From Pseudomonadota bacterium (GTDB lineage Bacteria > Pseudomonadota > Alphaproteobacteria > Sphingomonadales > Sphingomonadaceae), in assembly GCA_039818985.1 (NCBI GenBank), contig JBCBSU010000001.1, forward strand, positions 2,258,367 through 2,322,366: a stretch of DNA of 64,000 bases, in the 5' to 3' direction. Within the stretch, counting starts at the first letter, position 1. Each line of letters opens with the position of its first letter. The notes beneath the pieces were generated by a model, which saw nothing but the letters and a program-made list of their open reading frames with translations, did no database searches and had not been told where the DNA came from. Of this stretch, positions 35,467 through 44,213 are shown in pieces. Position numbers and translations under genes: made by a program.

Positions 35467-36138
35467 ATGTGGCAGCTCTTCCAATTTCCGCTCTGTCCCT
35501 TTTCGCGCAAGGTTCGCCTGCTGATGAGCGAAAAGGGCATTGGCTATGAGCTGGTGCGGGAAAATCCGTGGGAAATGCGCGACGATTTCCTCGATATGAA
35601 CCCGGCAGGACGGACCCCGACCATGGTCCATAAGGAACGCAAGCTGGTTCTCGCCGACAGCCGCGCCATTTGTGAGTATCTTGAGGAAACCGTCGAGAAA
35701 ACGCCGATGCTCACCGGCACTGCGGCCTATCGCGCCGAGACCCGGCGGCTGGTGGCTTGGGCCGATGAACAGTTTTACGGCGATGTCGTGGCGCCGCTGC
35801 TGCATGAGCGCATGACAAAGCGGCTGGTAACCCGCCAGCCGCCCGAGGCACGGATATTGCGCGAGGCGATGCGCCGCGCCAACACCCATCTCGATTATAT
35901 GGACTATCTGATCGACCATCGCAGCTGGCTCGCCGGGGCAACGCTCAGCCTGGCCGATCTGGCTGCAGCGGCACAGATTTCGGTGGCCGACTATCTCGGC
36001 GGGATCGACTGGGCCGGGCATGAACAGACAAAGGGATGGTACAGCGTGTTCAAGTCACGCCCTTCCTTTCGCCCATTGCTCTCGGAACGGATGGAAGTAA
36101 TCAAACCGCCCCCCCATTACGACCAGGTGGATTTCTAA
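35467..36138 (+). CDS. fzlA: FzlA-like GST-family cell-division protein
   Basis: This protein is 223 residues from ATG 35467 (MWQLFQFPLCPFSRKVR). The N-terminal GST domain has LCPFSRKVRLLMSEKGI and MNPAGRTPTMV. The C-terminal part has SLADLAAAAQISVADYLGGI, KSRPSFRPLLSERMEV and the terminal PPPHYDQVDF. This combination, from memory, matches FzlA, an FtsZ-binding GST homologue needed for constriction in Caulobacter. A plain GST is the alternative. FzlA itself is thought not to be a glutathione enzyme. Confidence 0.8.
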   Translation: MWQLFQFPLCPFSRKVRLLMSEKGIGYELVRENPWEMRDDFLDMNPAGRTPTMVHKERKLVLADSRAICEYLEETVEKTPMLTGTAAYRAETRRLVAWADEQFYGDVVAPLLHERMTKRLVTRQPPEARILREAMRRANTHLDYMDYLIDHRSWLAGATLSLADLAAAAQISVADYLGGIDWAGHEQTKGWYSVFKSRPSFRPLLSERMEVIKPPPHYDQVDF

Positions 36139-36145
36139 CCATCAG

Positions 36146-36169
36146 ATCCTCCCCGTTTACGGGGAGGAT
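36146..36169. repeat. Perfect hairpin between two converging genes
   Basis: Ten-base arms atcctccccg and cggggaggat enclose a ttta loop. It starts 7 bp after the fzlA stop and touches the stop of the opposite GNAT gene. There is no T-run, so it may be a weak bidirectional terminator or a repeated intergenic element. Confidence 0.75.
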
Positions 36170-36622
36170 TCAGAGCCCCATCCGCATCTCGACCTTGTCC
36201 ATACCGGGGGCATAGCCGTCCTTCTCGACCGGTCCGGCGATAAAACCGAAGCGCGCGAAAAACGGTGCCACGTCCGGCGTTGTCGACAGCCGCACCTCAT
36301 CAAGATCCGGCTCCTGCCGTATCGCTGCCAGCCGGTGTTCAGCCAGAGCCTGTCCCAGCCCAGTCTTGTGGCGTGCATTATGCACCATGCCCCAGGTAAA
36401 GGTCGCGGCGCGGGTGCCATGCTGATCGGGCGCCTCACGCGCATAGCCGCCACAGCCGACCACGTCCCCATCCAGTTCCAGCACAAAATAGGGCCCGCGC
36501 GGATCATCGAGAAAGTCGGCAAACATCTGCCGTTCAATGGGGTCGAAATAGCGCGGCACATTGCTGTCGAACAGCGCGAGGCAGGCCTGTTTGTCCTCTG
36601 GTCGGTAATTACGGAACCGCAT
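36170..36622 (-). CDS. GNAT acetyltransferase
   Basis: This 150-residue protein begins MRFRNYRPEDKQACLALFDS and has a likely acetyl-CoA loop HKTGLGQALAEHRLAA near 86. FFARFGF is the usual final strand. The substrate is unknown. It lies 9 bp after ubiG and is likely in the same leftward transcript. Confidence 0.82.
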   Translation of the reverse strand: MRFRNYRPEDKQACLALFDSNVPRYFDPIERQMFADFLDDPRGPYFVLELDGDVVGCGGYAREAPDQHGTRAATFTWGMVHNARHKTGLGQALAEHRLAAIRQEPDLDEVRLSTTPDVAPFFARFGFIAGPVEKDGYAPGMDKVEMRMGL

Positions 36623-36631
36623 GGTCTGGCC

Positions 36632-37375
36632 TCAATCCCGCCAAGTCAGGCAGACAATATAGTTGAGCGCAATATTGTCGCTCAACCGCAATCCGCTCGC
36701 CGGGCTGAAATCAATGCCCATCATATGGTCCATCACCAGGCCGTGTGCGGCAAAAAGTGTCTCCAGCTCTTCAGGCGTCAGAAACTTGTCCCAGTCATGG
36801 GTGCCGCGCGGGATCATGCCCGCCAGCTCCGCCCCTTCGACCATCAGCAGCCGCGACATCGCGGTTCGGTTGGGTGTCGAAACAATCATCAGGCCATCGG
36901 GTGCCAGCTTGTCTGCAAGCGAGGCGGCAAAGCTCGCCGGGTCGGCAACATGTTCGATCACCTCGAGCGAGGTCACCAGATCAAAGTCGTCTGCATCGAG
37001 CTGCTCCACCGGCAGATGGCGATAATCGATCTCCAGCCCGCCTTGCGCAGCATGGTCGCGTGCTACGGCGATATTTTCCGCCGCCGCATCGAGCCCGGTG
37101 ACATTGCCGCCCAGCCGCACCAGCGGCTCGCACAACAGGCCGGCACCGCAGCCGACATCGAGCACCCGCTTGCCCGCCAGCGGGCTGCGGTCACGCGGAT
37201 CAGCCTCGAAATGCCGGTCGATCGCCTGACGAATATAGCCCAGCCGCACCGGATTGAGCCGATGCAGCATCGCGGAAGACCCCTTCGGGTCCCACCAGTC
37301 GGCAGCCAGCTTGCCGAAATGCTCGGCCTCGCTGTCGACAATTGAAGCCGTTTGCGACTCTGCTGTGCTTGCCAT
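36632..37375 (-). CDS. ubiG: Ubiquinone O-methyltransferase UbiG
   Basis: This protein is 247 residues from ATG 37375, with AAGGGG eight bases upstream; a GTG three codons earlier is possible. The N-terminal FGKLAADWWDPKG and LNPVRLGYIR are diagnostic, followed by the SAM motif VLDVGCGAGLLCEPL. It performs both O-methylations in ubiquinone synthesis. A second ubiquinone gene, coq7, lies 11 kb away. Confidence 0.94.
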   Translation of the reverse strand: MASTAESQTASIVDSEAEHFGKLAADWWDPKGSSAMLHRLNPVRLGYIRQAIDRHFEADPRDRSPLAGKRVLDVGCGAGLLCEPLVRLGGNVTGLDAAAENIAVARDHAAQGGLEIDYRHLPVEQLDADDFDLVTSLEVIEHVADPASFAASLADKLAPDGLMIVSTPNRTAMSRLLMVEGAELAGMIPRGTHDWDKFLTPEELETLFAAHGLVMDHMMGIDFSPASGLRLSDNIALNYIVCLTWRD

Positions 37376-37495
37376 GTCCGGCACCCCTTATTATCAGCGT
37401 TAGCCATAATATGGCGATTGATCGGCATGATTGGAAGCCGCGTCTCCCGCCTTCCGGCACCATGCCCTGGACAATAGAGGAATATCCGTACCGCC

Positions 37496-38770
37496 ATGGC
37501 CCGTATCGTAATGAAATTCGGCGGCACCTCTATGGCGGGGACGGAGCGCATCCGCCGCGTCGCCCAGCTGGTCAAGCGCCAGGCCGATGCCGGGCATGAG
37601 GTGGCAGTGGTGGTCTCGGCGATGGCGGGTGAGACCGACAGGCTGATCAATTTCTGCCGTGAAGCCAGTTCGCTCTATGACCCGGCGGAATATGATGTCG
37701 TCGTCGCCAGCGGGGAGCAGGTGACATCGGGACTGCTGGCGATTGCGCTGCAGTCGCTGGGTGCCAAGGCGCGCAGCTGGCTTGGATGGCAATTGCCGGT
37801 GCGCACCATCGAGGCGCACAGCAAGGCGCGGATCGATGCCATTGATAGCCAGGCACTGATCAGCGCGATGCAATCTGGCGAGATTGCGATTATCCCCGGC
37901 TTTCAGGGGTTAAGCGATAATGGCCGGGTGGCTACCCTTGGCCGCGGTGGATCGGATACCAGCGCGGTGGCGGTGGCAGCAGCGGTCAATGCCGATCGCT
38001 GCGATATCTATACCGATGTCGATGGCGTCTACACCACCGATCCCCGCATCGTTGCCAAGGCGCGTAAGCTCAAATGGCTGACTTTCGAGGAGATGCTCGA
38101 ACTGGCAAGCGTCGGCGCCAAGGTGCTGCAGACACGCTCGGTCGGCCTTGCGATGAAGGAAAATGTCCGCATCCAGGTACTGTCGTCATTCACCGGCGAT
38201 GATGCGCCACCCGCGGACAGCCTGCCCGGCACATTGATCGTCAGCGATGACGAAGTGGAGGAAAGCGAAATGGAACGCCAGCTGATCAGCGGCATCGCCT
38301 ATGACAAGAATGAAGCCAAGATCACCCTGACCCGGGTACCCGACAAGCCGGGTGCGGTGGCGGCGATCTTCAACCCGCTCGCAAGTGCCGCGATCAATGT
38401 CGATATGATCATCCAGAATGTCGGTCGCGATAAGGGCGAGACCGATGTGACCTTCACCGTGCCCCAGGCCGACCTGCCGCGTGCGCTCGACCTGCTCGAC
38501 CAGGCGCAGTCGGAGATCGGCTATAACCGGCTGATCCCCGATACCCGCGTGGCCAAGATTTCGGTCGTCGGCGTCGGCATGCGCAGCCATGCCGGCATCG
38601 CCAGCACCATGTTCGCTGCCCTTGCTGATCGCGGTGTCAACATCCAGGCGATCACCACCAGCGAAATCAAGGTCAGCGTGCTGATCGAAGAGGATTATAC
38701 CGAACTGGCGGTGCGGGTTTTGCACACCGCCTATGGGCTGGATGCCGAGGATGAGGGCAACCCACAATAA
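37496..38770 (+). CDS. lysC: Aspartate kinase
   Basis: This 424-residue protein has KFGGTSMAGTERIRR near 7, GRGGSDTSAVAVAAA near 147 and DVDGVYTTDPR near 174, followed by two ACT domains (VPDKPGAVAAIFNPL, and GVGMRSHAGIASTMF near 360). It makes aspartyl phosphate for Lys, Thr, Met and diaminopimelate synthesis, with feedback control through the ACT domains. No leader peptide or riboswitch is seen upstream. Confidence 0.96.
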   Translation: MARIVMKFGGTSMAGTERIRRVAQLVKRQADAGHEVAVVVSAMAGETDRLINFCREASSLYDPAEYDVVVASGEQVTSGLLAIALQSLGAKARSWLGWQLPVRTIEAHSKARIDAIDSQALISAMQSGEIAIIPGFQGLSDNGRVATLGRGGSDTSAVAVAAAVNADRCDIYTDVDGVYTTDPRIVAKARKLKWLTFEEMLELASVGAKVLQTRSVGLAMKENVRIQVLSSFTGDDAPPADSLPGTLIVSDDEVEESEMERQLISGIAYDKNEAKITLTRVPDKPGAVAAIFNPLASAAINVDMIIQNVGRDKGETDVTFTVPQADLPRALDLLDQAQSEIGYNRLIPDTRVAKISVVGVGMRSHAGIASTMFAALADRGVNIQAITTSEIKVSVLIEEDYTELAVRVLHTAYGLDAEDEGNPQ

Positions 38771-38786
38771 GAACATGATCGTCACC

Positions 38787-38854
38787 CTGAACTTGTTTCA
38801 GGGTCCAAAGTGATAGCGCTGTGTTTGCAGGCCGAGATGCTGAAACAAGTTCAG
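38787..38854. repeat. Intergenic inverted repeat of sphingomonad type
   Basis: Segments ctgaacttgtttcag (38787-38801) and ctgaaacaagttcag (38840-38854) are exact reverse complements 38 bp apart, and each is itself a short hairpin. Elements with this core are, from memory, very frequent between genes in sphingomonads. A possible GTG start at 38821 for the next gene lies inside it and is therefore rejected. Confidence 0.8.
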
Positions 38855-38883
38855 CTGATGAATATAAAAACGGACAAAATGGA

Positions 38884-39900
38884 ATGACCTACCCCAAAAC
38901 CCAATCCCTGATGCAACGTGGCACCGATTTTCTGGGCTGCGAAACCGCGATCCTATGCGGCGCGATGAGCTGGATTTCCGAGCGGCATCTGGTCAGCGCC
39001 ATGTCCAATGCCGGCGCTTTCGGGGTGATCGCCTGTGGCGCGATGACGCCGGAATTGCTCGATACCGAGATAGCCGAAACCAAGAAACGCACCGACAAGC
39101 CTTTCGGCGTCAATCTGATCACCATGCACCCAGATCTGATGACGCTAATCGCTATTTGCGGCAAGCATCAGGTCGGCCATATCGTCCTGGCGGGCGGTCT
39201 GCCGCCCAGGGGTAGTATCGAGGCGATCAAGGAAACCGGCGCCAGGCTGATCTGCTTTGCGCCCGCCATGGCTCTGGCCAAAAAGTTTATCCGCTCTGGC
39301 GTCGATGCGCTGGTGATTGAAGGCATGGAGGCGGGCGGCCATATCGGCCCGGTCGCCACAGGGGTGTTGGCGCAGGAGATGCTGCCGCAAATTGCCCAGG
39401 ATATTCCGGTATTCGTCGCCGGCGGCATTGGTCGCGGTGAGGCCATTGCCAGCTATCTCGAAATGGGCGCGGCCGGCGTCCAGCTCGGCACCCGCTTTGT
39501 CTGCGCGCATGAGTGCATCGCACATGAGAATTTCAAAAAGGCGTTTATCAAAGGCAATGCCCGCGATGCTGTCGCCAGTGTCCAGATCGACCCGCGCCTG
39601 CCGGTCATCCCGGTGCGCGCGCTAAAGAATAAGGGTACCGAGGAATTCACCGCAAAGCAGCGCGAAGTCGCCAATATGCTCGACGCAGGCGAAGTCGATA
39701 TGCAGGCGGCGCAGCTGGAGATCGAGCATTTCTGGGCCGGTGCGCTCAAACGCGCGGTCATCGATGGCGATATCGAAAATGGCTCGCTGATGGCGGGCCA
39801 GTCGGTCGGCATGGTCAAAGAAGAACAGAGCGTCGCCGCGATCATCGCCGAGCTGATGCAGCAGGCCGAGGCGGCGCTGACCGGCAAAAAGGCGGCCTGA
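38884..39900 (+). CDS. NAD(P)H-dependent flavin oxidoreductase / nitronate monooxygenase family
   Basis: This 338-residue TIM-barrel FMN protein has an N-terminal GAMSWISERHLVSAMSNAG, the mid motif IEGMEAGGHIG near 139 with the catalytic-type His, and the FMN phosphate site VFVAGGIGRGEAI. It resembles nitronate monooxygenase and FabK-type enoyl reductases. The ATG at 38884 has only a weak site, but the family N-terminus fits. The actual substrate is unclear. Confidence 0.86.
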   Translation: MTYPKTQSLMQRGTDFLGCETAILCGAMSWISERHLVSAMSNAGAFGVIACGAMTPELLDTEIAETKKRTDKPFGVNLITMHPDLMTLIAICGKHQVGHIVLAGGLPPRGSIEAIKETGARLICFAPAMALAKKFIRSGVDALVIEGMEAGGHIGPVATGVLAQEMLPQIAQDIPVFVAGGIGRGEAIASYLEMGAAGVQLGTRFVCAHECIAHENFKKAFIKGNARDAVASVQIDPRLPVIPVRALKNKGTEEFTAKQREVANMLDAGEVDMQAAQLEIEHFWAGALKRAVIDGDIENGSLMAGQSVGMVKEEQSVAAIIAELMQQAEAALTGKKAA

Positions 39901-39972
39901 GCCGCTTGCACTTCCCTGACCAGCATCTAATCTGTCTCGCGAGGGAGGAGTTGATCCTCAGGAGAACCGACA

Positions 39973-40842
39973 ATGTGCGATGAAAAAGATCTGGCCAAAT
40001 GGGACAGCGACGGACTGACCCGGCGCAGCTTTACCGTATTGGGCGGCGCAGCGGCGCTAATGGCCTGCACCGGCATGAGCAAAAGCGAGGCGGAGGAAAG
40101 CGGACTGGTCGAACAGGATGTCGCAATCACCATGGCCGATGGCACAAATGACGCCTTTTTTGTCCATCCCGGTTCGGGCAAGCACCCGGCGGTGATCCTT
40201 TGGCCCGATATCGCATCTTTGCGCGAAGTGAAAAAGATGATGGCGCGGCGACTGGCGGCGGAAGGCTATGCGGTGCTCGTCACCAACCCCTATTATCGCG
40301 ACACACCGGCGCCGCAATTTGCCGATTTCTCGGCTTTTCGCGCCGAAGGTGGCTTTCAGAAGGTAGGCCCATGGCGCAAGAAACTGACCGCCGAGGCGAT
40401 CCAGTCCGATGCGCGTTCGCTGGTCGCTTGGCTCGATACACAGGACGCTGTCGATACCGCACGCGGCATCGGCAATCAGGGCTATTGCATGGGCGGACCG
40501 TTCACCGTGTGGAGCGCGGCCGGTGTCCCCACAAGGATCAGGGCTGCCGCAAGCTTCCATGGCGGCGGGCTGGTGCGCGAGGATAATCCAACCAGCCCGC
40601 ATGCGCTGATCGGCAAGACCCAGGCCAGCTTCCTGTTTGCCATCGCCCAGAATGATGATGCCCGTCAGCCCGAAGCAAAGACCGTGCTGGCCAAAGTGGC
40701 AGAGGAAACCGGGCGCAGCGCAGAGGTCGATGTCTATGCCGCTGACCATGGCTGGACCGTTGCCGATTCTCCGGTTTACGCCAAGGACGAGGCGGAACGC
40801 GCATGGGCTGCATTGCTCCGGCTCTATGCCGCTACACTCTGA
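39973..40842 (+). CDS. Exported dienelactone hydrolase family protein
   Basis: This 289-residue protein has AGGAG before ATG 39973. A twin-arginine leader (LTRRSFTVLGGAAALMAC) suggests Tat export and possible lipidation at the Cys. The alpha/beta hydrolase triad is visible: Cys in GYCMGG near 172, Asp in AQNDDARQ and His in AADHGW. DLH enzymes open lactone rings in catechol pathways, but many members act on other esters. Export of a DLH is uncommon. Confidence 0.85.
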   Translation: MCDEKDLAKWDSDGLTRRSFTVLGGAAALMACTGMSKSEAEESGLVEQDVAITMADGTNDAFFVHPGSGKHPAVILWPDIASLREVKKMMARRLAAEGYAVLVTNPYYRDTPAPQFADFSAFRAEGGFQKVGPWRKKLTAEAIQSDARSLVAWLDTQDAVDTARGIGNQGYCMGGPFTVWSAAGVPTRIRAAASFHGGGLVREDNPTSPHALIGKTQASFLFAIAQNDDARQPEAKTVLAKVAEETGRSAEVDVYAADHGWTVADSPVYAKDEAERAWAALLRLYAATL

Positions 40843-40990
40843 TATCCGACCGCGCCGACAACCCTGCGAAGTGCCGGCACAGGGCCGGGCAAGCCAGCAG
40901 AATAGGCTTTTCACAGTCGCAATAGAGAGCATCTATTGGCGGTCACCATCTCTGACATTTGGCTGCGCCCGGCCCGCATGACTAAATAGA

Positions 40991-41887
40991 GTGCATGAAC
41001 AGCACCCTTCGTTTCGAACAACATCATATCGCATGGGATCGGTGACGGGACACTATTCACACCATAGCGTCTATGAGCCGGACGGCAGAGCGCGTTTACG
41101 GTCTCTTCTGATCCTGTCTTTATTCACATTTCTGCTGTTATACTGGTCACTGCAGATGAATGTGATCCTGCAGGAACAACCCGATCCGGGCAAATCGCTG
41201 ACAGTGCTGCAACCAACCGTGCCGGACAGGAAAATCATCAAGGAAGAATGGCCCGAACCTGCCAAAAATGCAGGCGGCAGTTCGGAACAGACAGACCCCA
41301 GCCTGCCGAAAATGACGGTTGCAGAAGCGGCGCCACGAAAAGAACCGTCAGAAGCCATAGCAAGTGAAGCCATGCCCTTGATCAAGCCGCTGCCACAACC
41401 AGTCTTGCCGACACCGCCCGATATCACTCCGGACACATCGATATTTGACGGCAGCAGCACAGCCATAGTGGGCAAGCAGAATCCCGGTTCGGGCAGTGGT
41501 GTCCCCGGTCGCGGAATAGGCAGGGGTATCGGCAACGGTTTCGGCAATGGTATCGGCCCGGGCTTTGAGCTGGAACCCGCCCGATGGGTGAGGAAGATGA
41601 CCTATTACCAGCTACGGCGTTACTATCCCAAAGCGGCGCTGAGGAACAAGGTCAGCGGCGAAGTAGAGCTGATCTGCAATGTCAAGCTCAACCGCCGTGT
41701 GCGCGACTGTTTCGTTGAGTCCGAAACACCGGCCGGAGCCGGTTTCGGGCAGGCCAGTCTGACGGCATCGAAGCGGTTCCGGATATTTCCACGCGAGATT
41801 GACGGTGAACCTGTCGATGGCGCGCCGGTGCTGATCACAATATGGTATGATCCCGAACCGCTCGCCCCGGGCGAAGAGAGAAAATAG
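40991..41887 (+). CDS. TonB-family protein with Gly-rich linker
   Basis: This protein is up to 298 residues. One membrane helix lies near 38-54 (SLLILSLFTFLLLYWSL), followed by a Pro/Glu-rich spacer, a short Gly-rich repeat (GRGIGRGIGNGFGNGIGPG), and a C-terminal TonB-like domain with YPKAALRNKVSGEVELIC and CFVESETPAGAGFGQASL. The start is uncertain: GTG 40991 or ATG 41033, neither with a clear ribosome site. It may transduce energy to outer-membrane receptors or serve as an envelope linker. No exbBD genes are near. Confidence 0.78.
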   Translation: MHEQHPSFRTTSYRMGSVTGHYSHHSVYEPDGRARLRSLLILSLFTFLLLYWSLQMNVILQEQPDPGKSLTVLQPTVPDRKIIKEEWPEPAKNAGGSSEQTDPSLPKMTVAEAAPRKEPSEAIASEAMPLIKPLPQPVLPTPPDITPDTSIFDGSSTAIVGKQNPGSGSGVPGRGIGRGIGNGFGNGIGPGFELEPARWVRKMTYYQLRRYYPKAALRNKVSGEVELICNVKLNRRVRDCFVESETPAGAGFGQASLTASKRFRIFPREIDGEPVDGAPVLITIWYDPEPLAPGEERK

Positions 41888-41961
41888 CCCTATATCCACG
41901 GTGATATCCCGGCCGTATCTTATGGCTCCAGAGCGCTGGAAATGCTGCTTCTCATATTGCA

Positions 41962-42555
41962 ATGACCATGTTGCACAGCCATATCAACAGCATGGGAAAT
42001 AGCATGGACCAGGCAATGGAAGCTGGCAATCCGGTTGAGGCCATAGGGCCTTATGGCCGTATCGGCGCACCGCTGGAGGGGAGCTATAATCTCGGCCTGA
42101 CACCGCTGCATCCGCCGCAACGCCAGGTAATCCGTATCAGCACCGCCATCATGCTGGTGCCGGTGCTGCTCGGCCTGGTGATTGCCGATGCTGCGCTGGC
42201 TGAGAAGACCGGCATTTTTGGCGTGATCAGCCTGATCGCACTGACACTTTATGCGCTGACCGTTGTGGCGCTGCCCGAACGCAAATATCGCCGCTGGGGC
42301 TATGCGCTGGAAGATGACCGGTTGCGGGTGCTGCGCGGTTTCCTGTTCCGTACCGATACCATCGTCCCGTTCAACCGGATACAGCATATCGATGTCGGAC
42401 AGGGGCCGGTCGAGCGGCTATGCGGTGTTGCGACTCTGGTGGTGCATACCGCTGGCACCCATAACAGCACTGTCGCCCTGCCCGGTCTCGAGCCCGGTGT
42501 CGCCGATGCCATGCGTGAGGAAATGCGCCGCCATATCCGCAAGGAAATGATATGA
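41962..42555 (+). CDS. PH domain-containing membrane protein (YdbS-like)
   Basis: This protein is up to 197 residues, with possible starts at 41962, 41992 and 42004 and no strong site. Two TM segments (TAIMLVPVLLGLVIADAAL, GVISLIALTLYALTVVAL) precede a bacterial PH domain (LRVLRGFLFRTDTIVPFNRI). It overlaps the next gene by ATGA, so the pair forms a YdbS-YdbT-like complex, whose role is unknown. Confidence 0.82.
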   Translation: MTMLHSHINSMGNSMDQAMEAGNPVEAIGPYGRIGAPLEGSYNLGLTPLHPPQRQVIRISTAIMLVPVLLGLVIADAALAEKTGIFGVISLIALTLYALTVVALPERKYRRWGYALEDDRLRVLRGFLFRTDTIVPFNRIQHIDVGQGPVERLCGVATLVVHTAGTHNSTVALPGLEPGVADAMREEMRRHIRKEMI

Positions 42556-44213
42556 GCGAGACAATGGGTGCCATGGACGCGCCCATGCCGCCACCCATGT
42601 CGCGGCAAGACGAACCGGTGGGGAGTCATGCAGAAGCCGAACGCCTGCATCCGCTGAGTGTCGCTATCGGCATCATCACCAGCGTACCGCGCCTGATTTT
42701 CGCCGCCGTACCGATCAGCTTTGCCATGCGCGATCAGGATGCGCTGACCATAAGCCTTGTCGCATTGGTCTTCCTGCTGATCCTCGCCATATCGGGTTTT
42801 CTCGTCTGGCTGCGCTGGTCGCGCTTCACTTTCTTGCTCGACAGCCAGGAAATCCGGGTTACCAGCGGCATATTGTCACGCAACAGCCGGTCCATTCCCT
42901 ATCAGCGGATTCAAGACGTCAATATCGAGCAAAATCTGCTCGCCCGGATACTCGGCCTTGCCAAGGTCAAGCTGGAAACCGGCAGCGGCGGCGGCGAAGA
43001 TGCCTCGCTCGATGCGGTCACCCTCGCTCGCGCCGATGCGCTGCGTGATACCATAAGGGAACGCAAGGCCGACAGCACAGCAGCACGAACGGATGCGATA
43101 AGCGCCGATGGCGCAAGCGCTGCACCAGCTGACAGCGTTGCCAGTGAGAGCGAAGCCATAACCATCTTTACCATGGACGGCCGCCGGCTGTTCATCCTCG
43201 GAATCTTCAGCTTCTCATTGGCGATCTTCGCCTTTCTGTTCGCGTTGCTGCAGAATTTCGATTTTCTCATCCCCGATGAGGTGCTGAACCCCGAGAACAT
43301 TATCGATGCCGTAACAGACAGCGATGTCGGCGGCGAAATCGACAGGTTACGCAATGTGGGCGGAGTGATCGGACAGGTCTTTGCCGCTCTTGCGGGCCTG
43401 ACCGGACTGCTATTTGTTGGCTTTGTCACCGGGCTGATCACGGTGGTGCTGCGCGAATATGGCTTCCGGCTCGACCAGACGGACAATGCCTTTCGTCGCC
43501 GTCGCGGCCTGCTGACACTCACCGATGTGGCAATGCCGATCCACCGGGTGCAGGCCGCCCTCGTCATTACTGGTCCGGTACGTCGCCGCTTTGGCTGGAA
43601 GGCCCTGAAGTTCCAGTCACTCGCCAGCGATGGGGATGAGGGCAGCGACCATATGGTGGCACCGCTGGCACGGCAACATGAAGTTGCCGATATCGCCGCG
43701 CGCGCCGATATCGACATCGCGCTGGAGGATGATGCACTCAATCGCGTAGCCCACAGCTATTGGCTGATCCCTGTGATACCGGCAATGCTGTTGCTGGTAA
43801 TCGCTGTCAGTATTGTCTCGGCGATCCAGGCCGGACCCGACCTCTTGCTGCTCATCCTGCTGGCACCGCTGATTGCCCTTATCGGCTGGCTGCGCTGGAA
43901 ACATCACCTTTATGCCAGCACCGACCGTTTTCTGCATGTCCGCAGCGGTTTCTGGAGACAGGGACACACCATATTGCCGCTGCGCAAGATCCAGTCGGTC
44001 GATGTCAGCCAGAACATCATCGAACGCGCCTTTGACAAGGCCAGCGTTACTATCGGCGTTGCCGGCGGCTCGGTGGTGTTCCCGCTGACGGTGCATGCGC
44101 TGGCGACCGAAACCGCCTATGCGATGCGCGCCTATCTGCTGGAGAAGATGACACAGATGGCGGCACAAAATGGCGACAATGCTGTCAGCGTAGCGCCGGA
44201 ACCTCGCGACTGA
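42552..44213 (+). CDS. PH domain-containing membrane protein (YdbT-like)
   Basis: This 553-residue protein has repeated modules of TM pairs plus bPH2 domains: SQEIRVTSGILSRNSRSIPY near 100, RRRGLLTLTDVAMPIHRVQA near 315 and LHVRSGFWRQGHTILPLRKI near 460. It is coupled to the YdbS-like gene. The last 29 bp overlap the 3' end of the opposing phoD-like gene. Confidence 0.85.
   Translation: MSETMGAMDAPMPPPMSRQDEPVGSHAEAERLHPLSVAIGIITSVPRLIFAAVPISFAMRDQDALTISLVALVFLLILAISGFLVWLRWSRFTFLLDSQEIRVTSGILSRNSRSIPYQRIQDVNIEQNLLARILGLAKVKLETGSGGGEDASLDAVTLARADALRDTIRERKADSTAARTDAISADGASAAPADSVASESEAITIFTMDGRRLFILGIFSFSLAIFAFLFALLQNFDFLIPDEVLNPENIIDAVTDSDVGGEIDRLRNVGGVIGQVFAALAGLTGLLFVGFVTGLITVVLREYGFRLDQTDNAFRRRRGLLTLTDVAMPIHRVQAALVITGPVRRRFGWKALKFQSLASDGDEGSDHMVAPLARQHEVADIAARADIDIALEDDALNRVAHSYWLIPVIPAMLLLVIAVSIVSAIQAGPDLLLLILLAPLIALIGWLRWKHHLYASTDRFLHVRSGFWRQGHTILPLRKIQSVDVSQNIIERAFDKASVTIGVAGGSVVFPLTVHALATETAYAMRAYLLEKMTQMAAQNGDNAVSVAPEPRD

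Noticed and set aside
37385-37495. Lysine riboswitch or leader peptide before lysC
   Set aside because: Only about 110 bp separate ubiG and lysC, with no lysine-box structure or attenuator visible.
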